8,202 nucleotides of DNA from assembly GCA_007131525.1 (NCBI GenBank), contig SLQK01000313.1, positions 1 to 8,202 of the forward strand, in the 5' to 3' direction. Shown here one piece after another: positions 1-5,554 of this stretch (within the stretch, counting starts at the first letter, position 1; each line of letters starts with the position of its first letter). Position numbers and translations under genes: made by a program. The notes beneath the pieces are model-generated. The model saw only the letters and a program-made list of their open reading frames with translations. It did no database searches and was not told the DNA's origin. Source of the DNA: Nitriliruptoraceae bacterium. GTDB taxonomy: Bacteria > Actinomycetota > Nitriliruptoria > Nitriliruptorales > Nitriliruptoraceae.

Positions 1-86
1 CCGGCGGTGCGGTGCTCGGCGAAGGCCAGCTCAGGGTGGCGGTGGAGGTCGCGGTACAGCTCGGCCAGGTCGGTCGTCTCGGGCAT
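1..86 (-). CDS. M20-family amidohydrolase/aminoacylase, N-terminus only (runs off left edge)
   Basis: Only the first 28 residues are in the window. They start MPETTDLAELYRDLHRHPEL and continue AFAEHRTA. The LYRDLHRHPEL..F.EHRTA pattern is the usual opening of M20D amidohydrolases (hippurate hydrolase, aminobenzoyl-glutamate and IAA-amino-acid hydrolase relatives), metal-dependent enzymes that cleave N-acyl amino acids in the cytoplasm. The ATG at 86-84 is preceded on the minus strand by GAGG at 95-92 (5-nt spacing) and GGAGG at 101-97, so the start is well supported. The metal-binding residues lie outside the window, so activity and exact substrate cannot be judged. It is divergent from the helicase. 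It is a different M20 branch from the ArgE-like enzyme at 2838-3989. Confidence 0.82.
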   Translation of the reverse strand, partial: MPETTDLAELYRDLHRHPELAFAEHRTA

Positions 87-289
87 CGCCACCTCGCCTC
101 CGTCCGTGCCGACCACCGGGCCCCGAGCGTCGCACGTCGTGGCCGCGGCTGGCGGGCTCTCCTCCGGGCACCATGCTGCCAGGGCCTGGTGGCGGCTGCA
201 CGCCCCGTCGCGGGGCCGGGGCAGCGCGGCGTCGCAGGGACGTGCGACCATCGCCATCGACCGGTACACCGGGCCGACCGGGGGACAAC
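87..289. promoter_or_regulatory. Divergent intergenic region between the M20 amidohydrolase and the helicase
   Basis: This 203-bp spacer must hold promoters for both divergent genes. I see no convincing -35/-10 pair. It is rich in inverted repeats: CCAGG-G-CCTGG at 179-189; GCCCCG-TCG-CGGGGC at 202-216, able to form a 6-bp stem; GTCGCA-N6-TGCGAC at 231-248; and CCGGT-AC-ACCGG at 261-272. The open frame of the helicase continues upstream to 173, but this stretch encodes a low-complexity Pro/Gly/Arg sequence and is treated as non-coding. Confidence 0.5.
231..248. promoter_or_regulatory. Inverted repeat GTCGCA-N6-TGCGAC, possible operator upstream of the helicase
   Basis: Perfect 6-bp arms (231-236 and 243-248) are separated by 6 bases, 41 bases before the GTG start at 290. 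The size and spacing suit a dimeric regulator. It does not match the actinobacterial LexA box (GAAC-N4-GTTC), so I see no SOS link. In DNA this GC-rich, short inverted repeats arise by chance, so confidence is low. Confidence 0.28.
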
Positions 290-2440
290 GTGAGCGACGC
301 CAGTAGCGCGGCCGAGGGGTACCTGCGTGCCCTGGCCGGCGACCGGGCCGTGCTGCGTCGTGACCAGGCCGTCGCGATCGCCGCGTTGGTCGAGGACCGG
401 GCGCGGGTCCTGGTGGTCCAGCGCACCGGGTGGGGCAAGTCGGCGGTGTACTTCGTGGCCACCCGGCTGCTGCGCGATCGTGGCGCCGGTCCGACCCTGA
501 TCGTGTCCCCGCTGCTCGCGCTCATGCGTGACCAGCTCGCCGCCGCCGCCCGCATGGGCCTGGCGGCGGCGACGATCAACTCCACCAACCCCGACGACTG
601 GCGGTCGATCGAGGCGGCGACGCAGCGCGGCGAGGTGGACCTGCTGCTGATCTCCCCCGAGCGGCTGAACCACCCCCGGTTCCGTCGGGAGATCCTGGAG
701 CGGTTGGTGGGGGAGATCGGGATGCTCGTGATCGACGAGGCCCACTGCATCTCCGACCACGGCCACGACTTCCGCCCCGACTACCGCCGGATCGGCGACG
801 TGCTGGACCTCCTGGTCACCCGCCGCCTGGAGCCGGTCTCGGTCCTGGCCTGCACGGCGACCGCCACCGACCGGGTCGTCACCGACGTGGCCGAGCAGTT
901 GCGGGACGTGACCCCGGCCGGTGGGGCCGGTCAGGCCACCATCGTGCTCCGCGGGGCGCTGGCCCGCGACACGCTCACGCTCCACGTCGTCCACCGCGAC
1001 CGGCAGGACGAGCGGCTGGCGTTCCTGGCGGCCTACCTCCGGCAGCGGGCCCCGCAGGGCCGCTCGGGGATCATCTACACCCTCACCGTCGCCGACGCCG
1101 AGCGCACCGCCGACTTCCTCACCGGCGCCGGGTGCCACGTCGCCGCCTACACCTCCCGCCTCGACCCCGCCGCGCGGACCGCCATCGAGGACGCGCTCGG
1201 TGACAACGCCTACGACGCGGTCGTGGCCACGACCGCCCTGTCGATGGGCTACGACAAGCCCGACCTCGGCTTCGTCGTCCACCTCGGCGCACCATCGTCG
1301 CCGGTCGCCTACTACCAGGCCATCGGACGGGCCGGACGTGGTGGCCAGCCCACCGACGTGCTGTGCCTGCCGACGGCCCACGACGCCACCCTGTGGGATC
1401 ACTTCGACGTCGCCGGGGTTCCCACCCAGCCTGAGGTGGCGGAGCTGCTGGCCGCCCTGGCCGCCGCCGACGAGCCCCTGTCGCTGCCGCGCCTGGAGAC
1501 CCGGGTCAACATCCGTCGGACCCGCCTCGAGCTGCTGCTGAAGGTCCTGGACGTCGACGGCACCGTGGCGCGCGACGAGCGGGGCTACGCCGCCACCGGC
1601 ACCCCCTACGTGCACGATCACCGCCGCTACGAGCGGTTGCTCGAGGGGCGTCGCGCCGAACGTGAGGTGATGCTGCGCTACCTCGACCCGATGGGCACCG
1701 ACTGCCTCATGGAGGTGCTCACCCGTGCCCTGGACGACCCCGACGCCACGGCCTGCGGACGGTGCGGCCGATGCACCGGCGTCGGACCCGACGTCGAGGT
1801 GGACGACGAGCTGCGCCGCGCCGCCGAGGTGTTCGTCAGCAGCGTCGACCTTCCACTCAAGGCCCGTCGGCGCTGGCCGACCGGCCTCGACGCGCTCGGC
1901 CACCGGCGGCGTGGCAACATCGACCGCGCCGCGCAGCTCGCTGAGGGTCGGGCGCTGACGGGCACCGAGGCCTCGGGCCACACCGAGGCGGTGCAACGGC
2001 TGCTGCGGCAGGCGGCGTCGGGTGAGCGCCTCGACGAGGACGCGCTCGGCCAGGTCGTGGACGGGCTCACCCGGGTCCTGGCGCGGTGGCCGTGGCAGAC
2101 CCGCCCCCGGGCGATCGTGACCATGCCCTCCCGCACCTACGGGTCGCTGACCCGGGTCGTCGCCGAACGCCTGGGCGAGCTCGGGCACCTGCCGGTCCAC
2201 CACGACGTGCTCGCCGCCCGGCCGTCGCCGGCCCAGGCCGAGCAGGGGAACTCGGCGCACCAGGCCGCCGGGGCGCTGGCGGCGCTGGAGCTCGTCGGTG
2301 ACCCGCCGGCCGGGCCCGTCCTCCTCCTCGACGCGCTGCGCCGCTCGGGGTGGACCCTGACCGTCGCCGGGGTGCTGCTCTCCGAGGCCGGCGCCGGTGA
2401 GGTCCTGCCGCTGGTCCTCCACGCGACGACGGCCGGCTGA
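290..2440 (+). CDS. rqlH: RecQ-like ATP-dependent DNA helicase with C-terminal phosphoribosyltransferase-like domain (RqlH type)
   Basis: A 716-residue SF2 helicase. Seen motifs: Walker A TGWGKS (K50), motif Ia VSPLLALMRDQ, motif II DEAH (D149-H152) followed by CISDHGHDFRPDYRR, motif III TATAT, motif V region ATTALSMGYDKPD, and motif VI QAIGRAGRGG (343-352). Cysteines C472, C489, C492 and C495 have exactly the spacing of the RecQ zinc site (C-x16-C-x2-C-x2-C). There is no RQC winged helix or HRDC domain. Instead residues from about 520 carry RRRWPTG, a WPWQTRPRAIVTMPSR stretch (MPSR at 612-615) and a PRTase-like loop LLLDALRRSGWTLT near D681. This is the layout of RqlH, the Mycobacterium smegmatis RecQ-like 3'-5' translocase/helicase. 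The start is GTG 290, behind GGGGGA at 280-285; the open frame from 173 adds only low-complexity sequence. Two key sites deviate from the family (see findings). The physiological role is not established; DNA repair or recombination is inferred. Confidence 0.9.
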   Translation: MSDASSAAEGYLRALAGDRAVLRRDQAVAIAALVEDRARVLVVQRTGWGKSAVYFVATRLLRDRGAGPTLIVSPLLALMRDQLAAAARMGLAAATINSTNPDDWRSIEAATQRGEVDLLLISPERLNHPRFRREILERLVGEIGMLVIDEAHCISDHGHDFRPDYRRIGDVLDLLVTRRLEPVSVLACTATATDRVVTDVAEQLRDVTPAGGAGQATIVLRGALARDTLTLHVVHRDRQDERLAFLAAYLRQRAPQGRSGIIYTLTVADAERTADFLTGAGCHVAAYTSRLDPAARTAIEDALGDNAYDAVVATTALSMGYDKPDLGFVVHLGAPSSPVAYYQAIGRAGRGGQPTDVLCLPTAHDATLWDHFDVAGVPTQPEVAELLAALAAADEPLSLPRLETRVNIRRTRLELLLKVLDVDGTVARDERGYAATGTPYVHDHRRYERLLEGRRAEREVMLRYLDPMGTDCLMEVLTRALDDPDATACGRCGRCTGVGPDVEVDDELRRAAEVFVSSVDLPLKARRRWPTGLDALGHRRRGNIDRAAQLAEGRALTGTEASGHTEAVQRLLRQAASGERLDEDALGQVVDGLTRVLARWPWQTRPRAIVTMPSRTYGSLTRVVAERLGELGHLPVHHDVLAARPSPAQAEQGNSAHQAAGALAALELVGDPPAGPVLLLDALRRSGWTLTVAGVLLSEAGAGEVLPLVLHATTAG

Positions 2441-2441
2441 G

Positions 2442-2461
2442 CCGCCGTACCACGACGGCGG
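2442..2461 (+). terminator. Hairpin just after the helicase stop codon
   Basis: CCGCCGT (2442-2448) pairs perfectly with ACGGCGG (2455-2461) across a 6-nt loop, starting one base after the TGA; a G-U pair can extend it. No T-run follows, so it would be a U-less intrinsic terminator of the kind often proposed in high-GC bacteria, or an mRNA 3'-end stabiliser. It separates the helicase from the downstream Smr gene. Confidence 0.5.
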
Positions 2462-2493
2462 TGCCGGTTGGCCCCGGTGGCCGGGTGGCTCCC

Positions 2494-2499
2494 TACGAT
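2494..2499 (+). promoter_or_regulatory. Possible -10 element (TACGAT) for the Smr-domain gene
   Basis: TACGAT matches the actinobacterial vegetative -10 pattern TANNNT and lies 43 bases before the chosen ATG, after the helicase hairpin. The only -35-like hexamer is TTGGCC at 2468-2473, with an over-long 20-nt spacer, so the -35 is weak. The call rests on the -10 match and on the position between the hairpin and the gene. Confidence 0.35.
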
Positions 2500-2542
2500 G
2501 GCGGCCGACCAGCCGTCCGCGACCGACGAGGTGCCAAGCGCC

Positions 2543-2815
2543 ATGTCCTCTCGGAAGCTGACCCTCGATCTCCACCCGGTGTTCAACCGGGGCGGCGCCA
2601 TCGACCAGGCGCTGCGCGACGCGATGGACGAGGCCGAGGCCCGCAAGGCCAAGCAGCTGGAGATCATCACCGGCAAGGGCAGCGGCGCCCTGCGCAAGCG
2701 GGTGCTGCGCTTCCTCGACAGCAAGGAGATGCGGGACCGCTACCACCGCATCGACAAGGACCCCGGCAACCACGGCCGGGTGTTCGTGCACTTCCGGTTC
2801 CCCCGCGGCCAGTGA
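2543..2815 (+). CDS. Stand-alone Smr-domain protein (small MutS-related)
   Basis: A 90-residue protein that is essentially one Smr domain. The N-terminal LDLHP (8-12, H11) corresponds to the LDLHG motif. A helical segment DQALRDAMDEAEARKAKQ leads to EIITGKGSGALRKRVLRFL (GKGSG at 44-48), followed by a short basic segment and the closing strand GRVFVHFRF. Smr domains nick or bind DNA or RNA; stand-alone forms are mostly uncharacterised, and some act as endoribonucleases. The residue before GKG is Thr43, where many family members have His, so catalysis by the classical HGxG His is not assured. ATG 2543 is chosen because the domain begins right after it; GAGG at 2528-2531 is a somewhat distant SD (11 nt). 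In-frame GTG 2531, ATG 2498 and TTG 2468 would only add an unlike leader. It follows the helicase in the same direction but lies behind a hairpin. Confidence 0.85.
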   Translation: MSSRKLTLDLHPVFNRGGAIDQALRDAMDEAEARKAKQLEIITGKGSGALRKRVLRFLDSKEMRDRYHRIDKDPGNHGRVFVHFRFPRGQ

Positions 2816-2820
2816 GGGCC

Positions 2821-2839
2821 GACGCTCCACCCGAGCGTC
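2821..2839. terminator. Bidirectional hairpin between convergent Smr and ArgE-like genes
   Basis: GACGCTC (2821-2827) and GAGCGTC (2833-2839) form a perfect 7-bp stem with a CACCC loop. It lies 5 bases after the Smr gene stop and overlaps the stop codon of the minus-strand deacetylase gene (TGA on the complement of 2838-2840). Because it sits between converging genes with only 22 bases between them, it can serve both strands. No T-run is present on either side. Confidence 0.6.
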
Positions 2840-3989
2840 AGGTGGACAGCTCGTGGACCAGCGCGGCGAGCATCGCATCGCAGGCGTCGAGCTGCTCCAC
2901 GGCGATCCACTCGTCGGGCTGGTGGGCCTGCTCGATCGACCCCGGCCCGCACACCACCGTGGACAGCCCTGCGGCCTGGAAGTGCCCACCGTCGGTGCCG
3001 AAGGGCACCGAACCGGCGGGTCCGCTCGCACCCGTCAGGCGCCGCACCAACGCCTCCGCGGCCCCGCCGGGTTCGGGTGCCAGGCCCCGCGCGATGGCGT
3101 CGTGGCGGAAGGTGATCTCGCCCTCGCCGGTGGTCGCCCGGAGCTCGGGGAGGACCACCTCGGCGGCGTAGCGCTCCACCTCGGCGACCAGCGCATCGGA
3201 GTCGTCGGCCGGGACGGGGCGGTACTCCCAGGTCAGCTCGGCGCGGCGCGGGACGATGTTGATGGCCTGCCCGGCGTGCAGGCTCGCGAGGTTGAAGGTG
3301 GTGTAGGGCGGGTCGAACGCCGGCGCGGCCGCCGCTTCGCGGTGGCGGGCGGCGAGGTCGGCGATGAAGGTCGCGATGCGGACCGCGGCCGTCAGCGCGT
3401 TCGCGGCGCGCTCCGGTTGGCTCGAGTGACCGTCGCGGCCCTCCACGATGGTCGTGAAGGACCGCACCCCCTTGTGGGCGGTGATCGGCTGCAGCAGGGT
3501 CGGTTCGCCCACGATGACGGCCTCGGGGCGGGGCTGGGTGCTCAGCAGCAGCTCCACGGCGCTGGGGGCGCCCACGGTGCCGACCTCCTCGTCGTAGGTC
3601 AGGACCAGCAGGACCGGGCGGGTGAGCGGGGCGACGGCGAGCGCGGGCAGCTGGGCGAGCACGCTGGCGAGGAAGCCCTTCATGTCGGTGGTGCCGCGAC
3701 CGTGGAGCCGGTCGCCGCGGGCGGTCAGCGTGAAGGGATCACTGCTCCAGGGCTGGCCGTCGACGGGGACGCAGTCGGTGTGGGCCGCGAGCACGACCCC
3801 ACCCTCGACGGCGGGCCCGATGCGGGCGACCAGGTTGGCCTTGGTGCCGGTGGGGTCCGGACCGCGGGTCGACGTCACGCCGTGCTGGGAGAGCAGGTCC
3901 TCCACGTAGGCGAGCACCGGCAGGTTGGAGGAGCGGCTCGTCGACTCGATGGCGACCAGCTCGGCGAGGTGGCCTCGGGTGCCGGTCAC
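2838..3989 (-). CDS. argE: Acetylornithine deacetylase / ArgE-DapE-family M20 metallopeptidase
   Basis: At 383 residues it has the length of E. coli ArgE. ArgE hydrolyses N-acetylornithine to ornithine and acetate using two metal ions. Visible M20 ligands and motifs: AAHTDCVPVDG (H70, D72), GRGTTDMKG (D102), TYDEEVG (general base E134, ligand E135), VGEPT (E162), and EQAHQPDEW near the C-terminus (H356). The dimerisation-domain GRDGHSSQP (H188) is also present. The WSSDPFTLTARGDRLHGRGTTDMKG stretch is ArgE-like rather than DapE-like. It starts at GTG 3989, overlapping the gamma-CA stop by 4 bases (GTGA), with GGGAG at 3999-3995 inside the upstream gene as SD, so translation is probably coupled. 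Many actinobacteria use the ArgJ acetyl-recycling route and need no ArgE, so the true substrate may be another N-acyl amino acid. Family is certain, substrate is probable. Confidence 0.85.
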   Translation of the reverse strand: MTGTRGHLAELVAIESTSRSSNLPVLAYVEDLLSQHGVTSTRGPDPTGTKANLVARIGPAVEGGVVLAAHTDCVPVDGQPWSSDPFTLTARGDRLHGRGTTDMKGFLASVLAQLPALAVAPLTRPVLLVLTYDEEVGTVGAPSAVELLLSTQPRPEAVIVGEPTLLQPITAHKGVRSFTTIVEGRDGHSSQPERAANALTAAVRIATFIADLAARHREAAAAPAFDPPYTTFNLASLHAGQAINIVPRRAELTWEYRPVPADDSDALVAEVERYAAEVVLPELRATTGEGEITFRHDAIARGLAPEPGGAAEALVRRLTGASGPAGSVPFGTDGGHFQAAGLSTVVCGPGSIEQAHQPDEWIAVEQLDACDAMLAALVHELST

Positions 3990-4531
3990 GACGGCTCCCG
4001 GCCCGGATCCGTCGCCTCCCCGGGGTCGGTGGCGTCGCGATACAGCTCGGCCAGTGCCACGTAGCCCGCCACGTTGCGGCGGGGGACCGGGGGGAGCTCC
4101 GCCTCACGGACCTTGGCGGGGACCCCGATCGCCAGGGTGCCGGCGGGCACCTGCTGGCCCTCCCGGACCACCGCACCGGCCCCGACCACCGCCCCGGCGC
4201 CGACGTGGGCACCGTTGAGGATGATGGCGCCCATGCCGATCAGGGCGTCGTCGTCGATCGTGCACCCGTGGAGGATCGCCCGGTGGCCGACGGTGACCCG
4301 GGCCCCGATCGTGGCCGGGACGCCCTCATCGGTGTGGATCACGGTCAGGTCCTGCAGGTTGGTGTCCCGCCCGACGGTGATGGTGCTGCGCTCCGAGCGC
4401 AGGACGCAGCCGAACCAGACCGACACCCCAGCGGCCAACCGGACCTGCCCGGCCACGGTCGCGCCAGGAGCGACGAAGGCGTCGGGGTGGATGTCGGGCG
4501 TGGCGCCGTCGACGGTCAGGATGTGTGCCAC
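3986..4531 (-). CDS. Gamma-class carbonic anhydrase-like protein (left-handed beta-helix hexapeptide repeats)
   Basis: A 181-residue LbH protein of the gamma-CA/YrdA/PaaY group. Hexapeptide-type turns run from about residue 15 to 140 (for example IHPDAFVAPGATVAG, GAHVGAGAVVGAGAVV, LAIGVPAKV). All three zinc-binding histidines are in place: H66 in TVIHTDEG, and H83 and H88 in VGHRAILHG. N58-L-Q60-D61 and R45 match the active-site Arg and Gln-Asp positions; S46-E47 replaces the usual acidic GD turn. True gamma-CAs interconvert CO2 and bicarbonate in the cytoplasm; some relatives have no measurable CA activity. The start is GTG 4531 behind GAGGAG at 4544-4539 (7-nt spacing), which excludes the longer open frame. 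It is first in an operon with the ArgE-like gene. The C-terminal tail has a short tandem ATDPGEATDPG. Confidence 0.87.
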   Translation of the reverse strand: MAHILTVDGATPDIHPDAFVAPGATVAGQVRLAAGVSVWFGCVLRSERSTITVGRDTNLQDLTVIHTDEGVPATIGARVTVGHRAILHGCTIDDDALIGMGAIILNGAHVGAGAVVGAGAVVREGQQVPAGTLAIGVPAKVREAELPPVPRRNVAGYVALAELYRDATDPGEATDPGREPS

Positions 4532-4673
4532 GGGCGGGCTCCTCGGTGGGACGGTGGGTCTCTCGGTTGAGTCTGCCAGGCTGCTGGTGCCTCCGGGTCC
4601 AGGGGGCGCTCGCGCGAGCTGGAGCGGTGTGCGAGGCTGCTGGCACCACCATGCCATCCCCCAGGGGGTCCTC
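4532..4673. promoter_or_regulatory. Divergent promoter region between gamma-CA/argE operon and the molybdoenzyme gene
   Basis: This 142-bp spacer holds start signals for both directions. It contains a perfect 12-bp palindrome GCTCGCGCGAGC (4608-4619) flanked by two copies of AGGCTGCTGG (4578-4587 and 4634-4643). The copies extend to 17 bases with 14 identities and are 56 bases apart. AGGCT resembles the last part of the actinobacterial -10 variant TAGGCT, but the first base is C or G here. No clear -35 is visible. Confidence 0.45.
4663..4668 (+). promoter_or_regulatory. Shine-Dalgarno AGGGGG that fixes the molybdoenzyme start, inside a CCCCC-A-GGGGG palindrome
   Basis: AGGGGG lies 5 bases before GTG 4674, and no other in-frame start nearby has an SD. 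The SD is the right half of CCCCCAGGGGG (4658-4668). If it folded with a 3-nt loop, a 4-bp C/G stem would bury the ribosome-binding site. Confidence 0.5.
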
Positions 4674-5513
4674 GTGAGCGACGCTGCTGCCACCATCGCG
4701 CGGCTGCTCCGCCGGGCGGACGAGGTCCGCAAGGCAGCGCCGGCGCGCAGCGATCCGACCCGGGTGCGCGACCAGTTGGCGGCGACGCTCACCGATGCCC
4801 GCCGCCACCTCGACGAGGTGGAGGACGACGACCTGCGGCTCGAGCTCGCCGGGGCCATCGCCCGTCGCGTCGCCGACCTCGACGCCGTCGAGGTCGCGAC
4901 CATGCTCGGTCCGAGCCCCGACGTGGCCGTCGCGCCGACGACCGTCGACGACCCCGCCCGCATCCCGCCCGGTCAGCACCTCACCGCCGGGTTCCCCGTC
5001 CTGCACGTCGAGCGGGCGCCCGACTGGACCCCGGAGGATGTCCGGGTGGTCGTCACCGGGCTGGTGGAGCGGCGTTCGGTCCTGGGCCTCGCTGAGCTGC
5101 AGGCCCTCGGATCCGTGTCCGTCACCCGTGACTTCCACTGCGTGACCACCTGGTCACGGTTGGACAACACCTGGACCGGGGTGCGCGTGCGGGACGTGCT
5201 GGCGGTCGCGGGGGTCCGTGAGCCGGCGACCCACGCGCTGGTCGCCGGCTACCCGGCCTACACCACCAACCTGCCCCTGGAGGAGTTGACCGCCGACGAC
5301 GTCCTGCTGGCCTGGGCTCACGACGGTGCGCCCCTGGCCCGGGAGCATGGGGGGCCGCTCCGGCTGGTCGTGCCCCGCCTCTACGGCTGGAAGTCGGTGA
5401 AGTGGGTGACGGAGCTGCGGCTCCTCGACCGCGATGTCCGGGGGTACTGGGAGGAGCGTGGGTACCACGACCTCGGTGATCCCTGGCGCGAGCAACGCTT
5501 CCGCGGCGACTGA
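4674..5513 (+). CDS. Sulfite-oxidase-like molybdopterin-dependent oxidoreductase with extra N-terminal helical domain
   Basis: A 279-residue protein. Residues from about 97 to 275 are a sulfite-oxidase/MsrP-type molybdenum-cofactor domain: PPGQHLTAGFPVLHVE, then DFHCVTTWSRLDNTWTGVRVRDVL with the Mo-ligand cysteine C156, YTTNLPLEEL, HGGPLRLVVPRLYGWKSVKWV, and the closing YWEERGYHDLGDPWREQRF typical of the small cytoplasmic subgroup. There is no Tat or Sec signal, no heme domain, and no MsrQ-like membrane partner nearby, so it is probably cytosolic with an unknown electron partner and substrate. Residues 1-75 are an Arg/Asp/Glu/Ala-rich, predicted-helical segment (ARRHLDEVEDDDLRLELAGA) that I do not recognise. 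Its strong G/C third positions show it is really translated. GTG 4674 has a good SD. In-frame ATG 4899 (Met77) would give a bare catalytic domain but lacks supporting signals. Confidence 0.87.
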   Translation: MSDAAATIARLLRRADEVRKAAPARSDPTRVRDQLAATLTDARRHLDEVEDDDLRLELAGAIARRVADLDAVEVATMLGPSPDVAVAPTTVDDPARIPPGQHLTAGFPVLHVERAPDWTPEDVRVVVTGLVERRSVLGLAELQALGSVSVTRDFHCVTTWSRLDNTWTGVRVRDVLAVAGVREPATHALVAGYPAYTTNLPLEELTADDVLLAWAHDGAPLAREHGGPLRLVVPRLYGWKSVKWVTELRLLDRDVRGYWEERGYHDLGDPWREQRFRGD

Positions 5514-5538
5514 CGGGGCCCGCACGTCGCTGTCGGCT

Positions 5539-5554
5539 GGCGGCCTCAGGCGCC
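5539..5554. terminator. Weak bulged hairpin between convergent molybdoenzyme and LysR genes
   Basis: GGCGGCC (5539-5545) can pair with GGCGCC (5549-5554) with one bulged G and a TCA loop. The loop is the complement of the LysR gene stop codon. The intergenic gap is only 32 bases and no T-run is present. The position suits a shared terminator, but the bulge makes the call tentative. Confidence 0.3.

Noticed and set aside
173..289. Upstream ATG extension of the helicase
   Set aside because: The 39 added residues are Pro/Gly/Arg low complexity with no helicase-family similarity; GTG 290 has an SD and the family sequence starts after it.
31..750. 239-codon minus-strand open frame over the start of the helicase
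   Set aside because: It runs antisense to the Walker A and DEAH regions, and its Arg/Ser/Pro-rich product has no domain features.
290..2815. Helicase plus Smr protein as a two-gene anti-phage defence system
   Set aside because: RqlH-type helicases are core actinobacterial proteins, the Smr gene appears to have its own promoter behind a hairpin, and the neighbours are metabolic genes rather than defence genes.
4033..4057. Near-identical 18-base match (17 of 18) between the gamma-CA tail and the left-edge amidohydrolase start, both encoding AELYRD
   Set aside because: The match is confined to six codons in unrelated protein families and the flanking DNA does not align, so it is best explained as chance convergence rather than a repeat or recombination scar.
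2853..4064. 403-codon plus-strand open frame opposite the deacetylase
   Set aside because: It is a shadow of the ArgE-like gene, whose metal ligands and motifs are all present; the translated product is Gly/Arg/Val-rich with no recognisable domain.
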